Shown piece by piece: positions 53,321 through 62,097 of a stretch of 64,000 nt of DNA (the first letter of the stretch is position 1; every line of letters starts with the position of its first letter). Source of the DNA: Bacteroidales bacterium (GTDB lineage: Bacteria; Bacteroidota; Bacteroidia; Bacteroidales; FEN-979); the NCBI GenBank assembly GCA_023231005.1, contig JALNWG010000002.1, positions 123,659 to 187,658 of the forward strand. Reading direction: 5' to 3'. The translations under genes and the position numbers were made by a program. The notes beneath the pieces were generated by a model that was not told the origin of the DNA, ran no database searches, and saw only the letters and a program-made list of their open reading frames with translations.

Positions 53321-54934
53321 CTATGATTGTTTTTCAGTCATTCGTATATTATATTCTGTCTCGTTTGTGTTCTCAAAAGCCATAAGGGAGCGTTTTGTAG
53401 CTGAAATGATATAATCCTTCTGCTTCTGAAAATGGATGAACATGGCGGCGAGATTTACGGCCACTTCGATTCCCCTTGGGTTCCTGGTAATGATGATGAA
53501 AAACATTTTCCAGTATTGGAAGCCTGTTTTTTTCGAAAATCCAGCTTCTTTGCAAACACGGAGAAATGAACGCATGTAAATCAACCAGGTGGAAAAGGAT
53601 GGTTTATGGCGGTACTTGGGTTTGACATGAAGTCCGGTATAAATCACCCGGTGGTAATAATTCGATGGCTTAAAAATCGTATCAACTACTTTAATATAGT
53701 TTTTAAGGATCTCGGTTCTGGGAATCAATGTAACGAAATTAAGTCCACTGGTTGTCTGATCAATATCGGTATCACTCACTGATTTGGCTGCCAGCTGGAA
53801 TAGTCTTCCTTCTGATTCGAGCCGATGGGTAAGTTGAGTATTGGGCAAGGCATATAACAATCCGATCATTGACATGGTGATGCCCGAATCCTGAATAGAA
53901 TTAATCATGTTGGTTGCAATCTGACGGCTTTCACTATCGAACCCGATGATATATCCGCCATTGCTAACCATACCGTAAGAAAGAATTTTCCGAACAGCAT
54001 CGGTTACCGGCTTATTCACATTCTGATTTTTATGGGCCAGAGCTAACGTATCATTCTCGGGTGATTCAATGCCGAGGAAAACATACCGGAAATCACAATC
54101 CCGCATAAGTTGAAGCAGTTCATCGTCGTCGGCCAGATTAACAGAAGCTTCGGTGGTAAAATAAAACGGATATTTCCGTTCAATTGTCCATTTTTTAATT
54201 TCGAGTAATAACTCTTTTACTTTCTTCTTGTTTCCGATAAAGTTGTCGTCAACCATATCAATATGGCCCCGGTACCCAAGGTCATAAAGTGTTTGGAGCT
54301 CTCTGATAATTTGTTCGTTGGTTTTGAACCGGGGAGTACGGCCAAACAGTTCGATCACATCGCAGAATTCACAATTGAATGGGCATCCGCGAATAAACTG
54401 CATACCAACCATAATGTAATTCTGGAACCGGATCAGATCATACCGGGGAATAACAGCCTGGAGCATATCAGCACGTTCTGAAGACACATACGTCCCGGAA
54501 GATTCCCCGTTTTGAAGGTCTTTCAACAACATGGGAATGGTGATCTCTCCTTCTCCCAATACAAGGAAATCGGCTTCCCGGTAAAGATCGGGTTGCGAGG
54601 TTGGATCTGGGCCTCCGACCACAATGGCTTTGCCATGGGTATGAACCCGGCGGATAAATTCCAGGATGTTTTTTTGCTGGGGTAACATTCCTCCGGTACA
54701 AATTATATCTGCCCAGAGCAGGTCTTCGTCAAGCAATGGCTCAACATTTTCATCGATTAGTTTGAATGTCCAGTGCTGCGGCAAAAGAGCAGCTACAGTC
54801 ATTAATCCCAATGGTGCCGCCGGATATTTAGCGCCGACGATTTCGCAAACTTTCTGGTAATTCCAAAAACTAAATTCAGAAAATTTTGTCTGTACAAGCA
54901 GACATTTGGTAGGTCCTTTGAATAAATCCTTCAT
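53321..54934 (-). CDS. B12-binding radical SAM protein, HpnP/DUF4070-like
   Basis: A 537-residue enzyme. An N-terminal B12-binding Rossmann domain (about 10-140; IVVGGPDPTSQP, LVLGEGE), without the lower-ligand DxHxxG motif, precedes a radical SAM barrel with the cluster motif CPFNCEFC (Cys184, 188, 191). The C-terminal region (about 390-480; IPRTEILKNYIKVVDTIF, YHRVIYTGL) resembles DUF4070, found in HpnP (2-methylhopanoid synthase) and relatives. These proteins methylate or rearrange unactivated carbons. No hopanoid, squalene or carotenoid genes are in the window, so the substrate is unknown. Monocistronic by layout, with its own -7 element. Confidence 0.83.
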   Translation of the reverse strand: MKDLFKGPTKCLLVQTKFSEFSFWNYQKVCEIVGAKYPAAPLGLMTVAALLPQHWTFKLIDENVEPLLDEDLLWADIICTGGMLPQQKNILEFIRRVHTHGKAIVVGGPDPTSQPDLYREADFLVLGEGEITIPMLLKDLQNGESSGTYVSSERADMLQAVIPRYDLIRFQNYIMVGMQFIRGCPFNCEFCDVIELFGRTPRFKTNEQIIRELQTLYDLGYRGHIDMVDDNFIGNKKKVKELLLEIKKWTIERKYPFYFTTEASVNLADDDELLQLMRDCDFRYVFLGIESPENDTLALAHKNQNVNKPVTDAVRKILSYGMVSNGGYIIGFDSESRQIATNMINSIQDSGITMSMIGLLYALPNTQLTHRLESEGRLFQLAAKSVSDTDIDQTTSGLNFVTLIPRTEILKNYIKVVDTIFKPSNYYHRVIYTGLHVKPKYRHKPSFSTWLIYMRSFLRVCKEAGFSKKTGFQYWKMFFIIITRNPRGIEVAVNLAAMFIHFQKQKDYIISATKRSLMAFENTNETEYNIRMTEKQS

Positions 54935-54963
54935 TCACTTTCCTTCTCACAATAATAATTGCA

Positions 54964-54971
54964 CAAAGGTA
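54964..54971 (-). promoter_or_regulatory. Promoter (-7 element) of the radical SAM gene
   Basis: The minus strand reads TACCTTTG, an exact TAnnTTTG, 29 bases upstream of the start codon at 54934. Confidence 0.55.
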
Positions 54972-55229
54972 AGATAAATAAATTAATTCACCATAAAACC
55001 TGTCTTTCTCTGTCATCAGAACAACTCTGGCAGGAGGATTGATCGTAACGTTATGTACAAAATAATCCGACGTTTATTTCGAAGTGTTTTGGGACAGAAA
55101 TTTTATGAAACAAATCTGAACCAGATAAAGTTGCTATCATGGGAAACCGCACCGTATACAAATGGATCAAAAAGCGGTTCATATCGGAAATTAATTCTGG
55201 ATATCAAATTTTATTTAGATTGATTTTGA

Positions 55230-55237
55230 TAGATTTG
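55230..55237 (+). promoter_or_regulatory. Promoter (-7 element) of the IMP dehydrogenase gene
   Basis: TAGATTTG, an exact TAnnTTTG, followed by CAAA, ends 26 bases before the ATG at 55264. Confidence 0.55.
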
Positions 55238-55263
55238 CAAAATATTTTATATCACATTATGTT

Positions 55264-56751
55264 ATGGCACATATCATCGACGATATTTCAAGAACATTCA
55301 ATGAATATTTACTCATTCCGGGCCTTACAACAAAAGATTGCATTCCTGAAAGTATTAATTTAAAAACTCCTTTGGTAAAATATTCAAAGGGACATCATTC
55401 TGATTTGGTTTTAAATATTCCCTTCGTCTCAGCCATAATGCAATCTGTTTCTGATTCAAACATGGCCATAACGTTGGCAAGAAATGGTGGACTATCATTC
55501 ATTTTTGATTCTCAATCAATTGAAAATCAAATTGACATGGTGAATAAAGTCAAGAAATTCAAAGCGGGGTTTGTTGTAAGCGATGCAAATTTGAAACCTC
55601 AGCAGACTTTAAAAGACGTAATCGAATTAAAAAATAAAACAGGATTTTCTACGATTGGAATAACCCACGATGGAACGCCAGGTGGAAAATTATTAGGGAT
55701 GGTGACAAGTAGAGATTATCGCCCAAGCAGAGACAACCTTGATAAAAGAATTGAAGACTTTATGACTCCATTCTCAAAACTAATAACTGGCAGTTTTGGC
55801 ATTAGTTTGGATGAAGCAAATGATATAATCTGGGATAATAAAATAAATACACTTCCGATTATTGATGATGAACAATGTTTAAAATACTTCGTTTTCAGAA
55901 AAGATTACGACAATCATAAAAACAATCCGGACGAATTACTTGATTCTCACAAAAGACTATTGGTTGGTGCGGGTGTCAATACAAGAGATTATGCTGAACG
56001 TATTCCAAAACTTGTAGATGCCGGAGTTGACGTTCTCTGCATCGATTCCTCAGATGGTTTCTCCGAATGGCAAAAAGATACAATTGGGTTTGTTCGTGAA
56101 AACTATGGTAAAAAAGTCAAAATTGGAGCCGGAAATGTTATTGACCAGGACGGGTTTAATTATTTAACAGAAGCCGGAGCTGATTTTATAAAAGTAGGAA
56201 TCGGAGGAGGCTCTATTTGTATAACAAGAGAACAGAAGGGTATCGGAAGAGGCCAGGCTACTGCATTGTTGGAAGTTGCCAAAGCACGGGATGCGTATTT
56301 TGAGAAAAAGGGGATTTACATTCCAATTTGCTCAGATGGCGGTATTGTTCAGGATTATCACATGGCGCTTGCCTTAGCCATGGGAGCAGATTTCATCATG
56401 ATGGGCCGGTATTTTGCCAGATTTGATGAAAGTCCGACCAAAAAATTAATTGTCGGAGCAAGCTATGTTAAAGAGTATTGGGGTGAAGGCTCTAATCGTG
56501 CAAGAAACTGGCAAAGGTACGATATGGGAGGCAAAGGAACTTTGAAATTTGAAGAAGGGGTAGACAGTTATGTGCCGTATGCAGGAAAATTAAAGGATAA
56601 TCTTGATATAACCTTAGGAAAGATTAAATCAACCATGTGTAGTTGTGGAGCTTCTTCGATATTTGAATTAAAACAAAATGCTAAAATAACAATGGTTTCA
56701 TCAACAGGCATTATTGAAGGTGGAGCGCATGATGTAATATTAAAAGAATAA
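55264..56751 (+). CDS. guaB: IMP dehydrogenase, Tritrichomonas-like class
   Basis: A 495-residue enzyme oxidising IMP to XMP in GTP synthesis. The TIM barrel is interrupted by a CBS pair (about 100-220; GKLLGMVTSRDY and INTLPIIDDE). The active-site loop reads GIGGGSICITREQKGIGRGQ with Cys319, in place of the usual bacterial GPGSICTTR. The flap holds NRARNWQRYD, with the catalytic Arg418/Tyr419 pair. The end (TMCSCGASS; IEGGAHDVILKE) also follows the protozoan Tritrichomonas foetus enzyme as I remember it, including the numbering of Cys319, Arg418 and Tyr419. The gene is visibly more AT-rich than its neighbours. It is a housekeeping activity, unrelated to the C10 genes around it. Confidence 0.92.
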   Translation: MAHIIDDISRTFNEYLLIPGLTTKDCIPESINLKTPLVKYSKGHHSDLVLNIPFVSAIMQSVSDSNMAITLARNGGLSFIFDSQSIENQIDMVNKVKKFKAGFVVSDANLKPQQTLKDVIELKNKTGFSTIGITHDGTPGGKLLGMVTSRDYRPSRDNLDKRIEDFMTPFSKLITGSFGISLDEANDIIWDNKINTLPIIDDEQCLKYFVFRKDYDNHKNNPDELLDSHKRLLVGAGVNTRDYAERIPKLVDAGVDVLCIDSSDGFSEWQKDTIGFVRENYGKKVKIGAGNVIDQDGFNYLTEAGADFIKVGIGGGSICITREQKGIGRGQATALLEVAKARDAYFEKKGIYIPICSDGGIVQDYHMALALAMGADFIMMGRYFARFDESPTKKLIVGASYVKEYWGEGSNRARNWQRYDMGGKGTLKFEEGVDSYVPYAGKLKDNLDITLGKIKSTMCSCGASSIFELKQNAKITMVSSTGIIEGGAHDVILKE

Positions 56752-56797
56752 AAGTATAAATATCATACATTCAATTCATTAATTTAATTTAATCAGG

Positions 56798-59710
56798 ATG
56801 AGAAAGCTATTTGCCATTTTTTGTTTTGTTCTAATGACCCTTACCGGATGGGCAAAATTTGTCCCTCAACAAGATGCTGCCATGGTGGCTGTAAAATTTT
56901 ATCAATTGAACAACACGCTGGGAGTTACAAATCCAGAGGTTCTTACGCAAACTGTAAGATGGTGGGAGAATGTACCGTCAATTTATATTTTCCGCTTTGT
57001 TTCGGGTGGTTTTGTATTGGTTGCTGCCGATGATGCTTCGATTCCAATTCTGGGATATTCTTTTGAAAATGATATGCCGGCGGTGATCGACCATCCTTCA
57101 TTAGATGGGTGGCTCAATGATTACAGCCGGGAAATCAGCTTTATTATCAACAATAATTTAGATAATACTGAAACTTTGAAACAATGGAATGATATCCGGA
57201 ATGGGGAGCAGCAGATCCACGCTTCCGACAATACCCATGATGTTCCACAACTTTTGACCACCACCTGGGATCAGGGTTGTTTTTATAATACACTATGTCC
57301 ATCTGCTTCAGGTGGTCAATGTGGTCATGTTTGGACCGGCTGCGTGGCAACTGCCATGGCTCAGATTATGAAATATCATAATTTTCCTCCACAGGGAGTC
57401 GGTCAGCACACTTACACGGATCCAACTTACGGACTGCAAACAGCGGATTTCGGAAATACGATCTACGATTGGTCATCAATGCCCAATTCGGTAACCAGCA
57501 GCAACGTGGCTGTTGCTACGCTCATGTATCATGATGGTGTTTCAGTAGAAATGCAATATGGCACCAGCGGTTCCGGTGCTTTTAGTGAAAATGTCCCCAA
57601 CGCATTAAAAAATTATTTCAACTACAGTCCTGATATCGATATTAAATACAAGGACAGTTATGCCAACGTTGATGACTTTAAAGCTTTGTTGAGAGCCGAT
57701 CTCGACGCAAGTTTGCCGATTTATTACAGTGGTTCCAATACAACTGAAGGTCATGCCTGGGTTTGCGACGGATATCGTATGAGCGACGGCAAGTTTCATT
57801 TTAACTGGGGATGGTCGGGATCTTCAAATGGCTATTATGCAATCGGGAACCTCAATCCGGGAGGTTCTACCTTTAACCTCAACAATACTGTTGTGCTTCA
57901 TATCAAACCTTACAATCCAAATTTGATTGTAAGGATCACGCATCCTGTCAATAAAGCAATAATCGGCGTTGGGTACAGTGTGGATATCACTGCAGTGGTA
58001 GTGAGAGGTTCAGCCAATACAATGAAGATCTTCATCGACAGTGTTGAGAGATTTTCAACGACCGGAGATTCGATCACCTATACATGGAATACGTCTGCTG
58101 CTGATCTCGGATCGCATACCGTTATAGCTTATGCTTATAATTCAACAGATACAGTGTATAACAAGGAATTGGTGAATGTCGCTGAATGGATTTCCCAAGC
58201 CAGCGGGTTTACTACACCTTCCCGTGCCATCACTTACCTGTCGGCAGTTGACAGTAATATTGTATGGGGCACTGCTGCTGATGGGAATAACCTGTCAGGT
58301 GCCTGCTCCGATTTTACAAAAACCATGGATGGAGGGAACAATTGGACTCCCGGAGTAATCACCAATACAACAGGTCTTTCATCGGCCATGATTTTTGCAA
58401 TGAATGCCGACACAGCTTATGTTGCCATGTACAAAGTAACAGGGAACAAACCCATGGGGATTTACATGACTTCAGATGGAGGAACAACCTGGGCAAGACA
58501 AAGTACCGCTTCGTTCAGTAATTCGTCATCATTTCCCGATATCGTTCACTTCTTTAATACCACCGACGGTGTGGCCATGGGTGATCCCATCAACGGGAAA
58601 TTTGAGATTTATACTACGACTGATGGCGGGTCAAACTGGTCGTTGATCTCAGCCTCGGGGAACCCGGCTCCACTAAGTGGAGAATTTGGTGTTGTTGGAT
58701 ATTATTCCGCAGTTCATGATACGATTTGGTTTGGAACAAATAAAGGGAGAATATATAAATCGGAAAATAAAGGTGTTGCCTGGACAGTTGCATCCGCTCC
58801 CGGCATGAGTGCAGCTTACGTTAAGCCTGTATTCAAGGATGGGAGCCATGGCCTTGTCATTGATGAAAGCACAGGAGCCGGTGGGCTTTGTGAATCTTCC
58901 GACGGTGGAGCTACCTGGACCCCGGTTATTTTTACCGGACCAAATTACTCAGGTGATCTTTCCTTTGTTCCTGAAACTCCAAATACCTGGGTACGTTCCG
59001 GAAGCGCAAATACTTTAGGTTGCGCCTACTCCTTTGATGGAGGACATACCTGGGCCGATTTCGTCGGAACAACAGGTGCCCCATATTATCAGATGACATG
59101 GGTTAACAACCATTGTGGATGGTCGGGTGGCATAAATGCAACTTCAACGGAGAACGGTGCATACAAGTTTATCGGAAAACTCCAGCAACCATTGCCTCCC
59201 CCACAAAACGTTATGGCTGTGGCCATTGCACATGATGTGACCATTAACTGGATTGCGCCAAACTATACACCGGGGTCAATCACATTACAGGGTTACAACA
59301 TAACCAGAAATGGAACCAAAATCAACGCTACTTTAGTAACTACCCTTTCATACCTGGATCAGAATGTTACAAGTGGTCAGTACACCTATTGCGTTTCTGC
59401 CCATTATGATATCGGGGAATCTCCCGACAGTTGCAATACGGTTGATGTGGCCGTTGGAATTGCTCAAGCTAATGAACCCGGATTATTTATTTATCCGAAT
59501 CCGGCTCACAGCATGGTTTTTGTGAAGACTTCAGATATTTCCCCGGAAATCACCATCTGTAGCCAAACCGGGAACACAATGCCAGCTAAAATAAAGAATC
59601 TTTCAGCCGACCGGTTAGCTATCGATATTTCCAATTTACCAGCCGGAATCTATATTTTGTCTGTCAGAAATACCCAGGGAATAAAAAGGACAAAACTGGT
59701 TGTTTACTAA
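56798..59710 (+). CDS. C10 cysteine peptidase with Ig-like, propeller and FN3 domains, T9SS cargo
   Basis: A 970-residue exported peptidase, the largest of the three in the window. Signal peptide 1-19; inhibitory propeptide (about 20-135; FRFVSGGFVLVAADD); C10 domain (about 150-370) with Cys182 (TGCVATAMAQI), His319 (EGHAWVCDGY) and FHFNWGWSG. An Ig-like domain (about 375-462) is followed by a Ycf48/BNR-like beta-propeller (about 465-800; repeats such as TSDGGTTWARQS, TTDGGSNWSLIS, SSDGGATWTPV), a fibronectin III domain (about 803-885), and a sorting domain (about 893-970; FIYPNPAHSMVFV, PAGIYILSVRN). The propeller may bind the substrate or a surface. Unlike its neighbours it has no CUB domains. 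Confidence 0.92.
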   Translation: MRKLFAIFCFVLMTLTGWAKFVPQQDAAMVAVKFYQLNNTLGVTNPEVLTQTVRWWENVPSIYIFRFVSGGFVLVAADDASIPILGYSFENDMPAVIDHPSLDGWLNDYSREISFIINNNLDNTETLKQWNDIRNGEQQIHASDNTHDVPQLLTTTWDQGCFYNTLCPSASGGQCGHVWTGCVATAMAQIMKYHNFPPQGVGQHTYTDPTYGLQTADFGNTIYDWSSMPNSVTSSNVAVATLMYHDGVSVEMQYGTSGSGAFSENVPNALKNYFNYSPDIDIKYKDSYANVDDFKALLRADLDASLPIYYSGSNTTEGHAWVCDGYRMSDGKFHFNWGWSGSSNGYYAIGNLNPGGSTFNLNNTVVLHIKPYNPNLIVRITHPVNKAIIGVGYSVDITAVVVRGSANTMKIFIDSVERFSTTGDSITYTWNTSAADLGSHTVIAYAYNSTDTVYNKELVNVAEWISQASGFTTPSRAITYLSAVDSNIVWGTAADGNNLSGACSDFTKTMDGGNNWTPGVITNTTGLSSAMIFAMNADTAYVAMYKVTGNKPMGIYMTSDGGTTWARQSTASFSNSSSFPDIVHFFNTTDGVAMGDPINGKFEIYTTTDGGSNWSLISASGNPAPLSGEFGVVGYYSAVHDTIWFGTNKGRIYKSENKGVAWTVASAPGMSAAYVKPVFKDGSHGLVIDESTGAGGLCESSDGGATWTPVIFTGPNYSGDLSFVPETPNTWVRSGSANTLGCAYSFDGGHTWADFVGTTGAPYYQMTWVNNHCGWSGGINATSTENGAYKFIGKLQQPLPPPQNVMAVAIAHDVTINWIAPNYTPGSITLQGYNITRNGTKINATLVTTLSYLDQNVTSGQYTYCVSAHYDIGESPDSCNTVDVAVGIAQANEPGLFIYPNPAHSMVFVKTSDISPEITICSQTGNTMPAKIKNLSADRLAIDISNLPAGIYILSVRNTQGIKRTKLVVY

Positions 59711-59733
59711 AGAGCGGTTCACTTAAAACCGGT

Positions 59734-61872
59734 TTAATTGATCAGAACTTTTTTGGTTATTGTTTCTTCAGTAGTAACGATTCTCAGGTAATAAATTCCC
59801 TGAGCAAGACCGGATAAATTCATTTTTATGATTCCGTTACTGTTATCATTTCCGAATGTTACCGAACGGATTTGCTGTCCGGTATTATTAAGCAATTCAA
59901 AATGAACCGGGAACCGGATGCCTGCATCGAACTGAACCGAAATTTCGTCACGGGCCGGAGTAGGAAATACCCTGATTTTTTGGTCTGCTGAAGTGTTTTC
60001 GATACCGGTTTGAACCACGGAATAATATCCCTCCCATCCCTCATCGGTATTGGTAGCATTTGTCATGAAAATGATCACCATTTTACCGCTGGAAGAAGTT
60101 ACAGGGACCGGTAAATTAGATTCATCATAATCGCCCGAGTAGGAAGCAAGTAGTTGATCGAGATCCGGATCATAGCATCTAACCTGGTCAAACCCTGCTT
60201 CTGTCTTGAACTTCGTAAAAAAGAAAGTCAGGGGCCCTGGGGTGGATGGAATGATGATCCATTTACATAAAGATCTGTTCCGGTAATTGAATGTTCCGCT
60301 TCCATCAGAAATTGCTCTTGTTTGATCGGTGAAGGTTTGTGATCCAATACACCAGTCAGCCGATTTGGTTGTATAGGTAACAAACCATCCTTCACTGGTT
60401 ACACTTCCATTTGATTGAAATGTGACGAGTACTTTGTTGTTATTTACAATGACCGCAGGAGGCAGGGTGGTGCCGGAATAAGTACCGATCAGGGAATCAG
60501 ATGTTGAACCACCTTTATAAATACTTACAATATCCACTCCATTTTCAGTATTAAACTTATTGAAGGTAATGGTAATGCTTACAATGGAATCGCTGATTGA
60601 TTGAGGGTCGATAAGCCAACTGAGGTTACAATTGTTCTGGTAATTTTTTACCGGCCCACTGCCATCTTCAAAGGTTCCCGAAAGGGCAGTAAGCACAGTT
60701 TGGCCATTGTTAGCGGGCGGGTAGATATAGTTAACGGTATCAGGATAAAGATTGATGATAGCGCCTTGCCCCTGAGTAAAATTATACCCGCCTGGGTTTA
60801 AGTTATTGAGGTAATAATATCCATTAGATGATCCACTCCATCCCCAGTTAAAGTGAAAATAATCGGTTCCCTGGTAACCATCAACATTGAACGCATGTCC
60901 ACCTGTGCCATATCCATCATAATACATTGGACGTTTCTGGTCAAGGTTATCCCTCAATTTCTGTGACCATTGTGCCTCGGAATAATTGCTTTTTTCAATC
61001 AGGATACTGTTTGGCGTATATTTAAACGTGTTTACCAAGGCAGTGCGGGCATCCTGGCTATAGGCTCCCGACCCGCCTGGTCCGTACATCATATTCACAC
61101 TGATTCCGGCATGCCATAACAAGGTGGCACCTGCAGTATCATTCCACGCAGTTGAAAGGGCATTCATCATCTCATTCCATTTGTAAGTGGTTGCAGCAAA
61201 ATCAGCACATTGCTGGGAATATCCTGAAGGGACATAACAGTGCTGCCCTACCCCCGTTTGCGGCCAGCGGTAATAATACATGATTTGTGACATGGCAGTA
61301 GCCACGCATCCAGCCCACACTCTTCCACCAGATCCACCCGCATCTAAGGGGCAAAGCATGTTATACGGAAATCCCTGGTCCCAGGTTGATATCAGCAAAG
61401 GTGCTACATCTGTGTTTGGAAAAAGTGGAGAATAATCCCGCGGTCCCTCCGAGGTGAGCCGTTTCCACAAGTCGCCTATTTCTGTTCCCGCGATATAATG
61501 GTTTCTGTTACTCCATGATATCTGTTTTGCATATCCTTCCATCCAGGCAATAAACTGCTGTGGCTGGTTTTCGTGAGAATATACACCGGTAAATGAATAT
61601 CCCAGTACAGGAGTCACACTATTGTCGGCCGAAACAATCACAAACCCTTCATTTTTAAGGTTGAATACATAATATACAGGGGTTCCCTGGTACGATTCCG
61701 TAAAACTTTGGATGCAGATAACCGAATCAAATGGATAAGGCTTGATCCTATTAATCTGCTGGCAGTAAAAATTCAGTCCTGCAAGCCTTGCAGTTGCAAT
61801 ATCAACAGGCCCGGCAAAAATGTTGAGACATAATCCGAGGAGAAAAAATAAAGGAAATAGCTGTTTTTTCAT
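59734..61872 (-). CDS. C10 cysteine peptidase with two CUB domains, T9SS cargo
   Basis: A 712-residue exported peptidase with the same layout as the first one: signal peptide 1-20 (ending IFAG); propeptide (about 22-135; LKNEGFVIVSADN); C10 domain (about 155-380) with Cys189 (WAGCVATAMSQI), His326 (GGHAFNVDGY) and FHFNWGWSG. Two CUB-like regions (about 390-500 and 510-625; C-x-L-S-W-L-I, C-K-W-I-I) and a sorting domain (about 632-712; RVFPTPARDEISV, AQGIYYLRIV) follow. The sorting motif reads FPTP where YPNP is usual. It converges on the 970-residue paralogue with a 23-base gap. A near-consensus -7 element lies upstream. Confidence 0.93.
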   Translation of the reverse strand: MKKQLFPLFFLLGLCLNIFAGPVDIATARLAGLNFYCQQINRIKPYPFDSVICIQSFTESYQGTPVYYVFNLKNEGFVIVSADNSVTPVLGYSFTGVYSHENQPQQFIAWMEGYAKQISWSNRNHYIAGTEIGDLWKRLTSEGPRDYSPLFPNTDVAPLLISTWDQGFPYNMLCPLDAGGSGGRVWAGCVATAMSQIMYYYRWPQTGVGQHCYVPSGYSQQCADFAATTYKWNEMMNALSTAWNDTAGATLLWHAGISVNMMYGPGGSGAYSQDARTALVNTFKYTPNSILIEKSNYSEAQWSQKLRDNLDQKRPMYYDGYGTGGHAFNVDGYQGTDYFHFNWGWSGSSNGYYYLNNLNPGGYNFTQGQGAIINLYPDTVNYIYPPANNGQTVLTALSGTFEDGSGPVKNYQNNCNLSWLIDPQSISDSIVSITITFNKFNTENGVDIVSIYKGGSTSDSLIGTYSGTTLPPAVIVNNNKVLVTFQSNGSVTSEGWFVTYTTKSADWCIGSQTFTDQTRAISDGSGTFNYRNRSLCKWIIIPSTPGPLTFFFTKFKTEAGFDQVRCYDPDLDQLLASYSGDYDESNLPVPVTSSSGKMVIIFMTNATNTDEGWEGYYSVVQTGIENTSADQKIRVFPTPARDEISVQFDAGIRFPVHFELLNNTGQQIRSVTFGNDNSNGIIKMNLSGLAQGIYYLRIVTTEETITKKVLIN

Positions 61873-61912
61873 AAGAAAGTGATAACGAAAAATTTGAATT
61901 TTTTTGAGGCAA

Positions 61913-61920
61913 TAAAGGTA
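61913..61920 (-). promoter_or_regulatory. Candidate promoter (-7 element) of the third C10 peptidase gene
   Basis: The minus strand reads TACCTTTA, one mismatch from TAnnTTTG, 40 bases upstream of the start codon. Confidence 0.4.
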
Positions 61921-62097
61921 AAAATAATTATATGATGTTTGCAGTTGCTAAATCATTTTGGTAGGAATAAAAAAATAAGTACATTTACATTTGTTAAGAA
62001 ATAGTTATGCATTGCATTTGCACGAATCGAAGCGGATGGCTGTCATGACATTTAATTGCGTACATAATGTATTTGTAAATTTTTAAACATTCAACCA

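Larger units (their letters stand above)
54935..55263. other. 329-base gap between the radical SAM and IMPDH genes
   Basis: Holds the divergent promoter elements of both flanking genes. The only other notable item is a 56-codon open frame at 55053-55223 on the plus strand (starts MYKIIRRLFRSVLGQ, ends LDIKFYLD), with no recognisable family. It may be a small gene, the remnant of a larger one, or chance. No RNA gene or mobile element is seen. Confidence 0.4.

Noticed and set aside
55139..55363. 74-residue frame overlapping the start of guaB
   Set aside because: It crosses the guaB promoter and start codon in another frame and has no support beyond openness.
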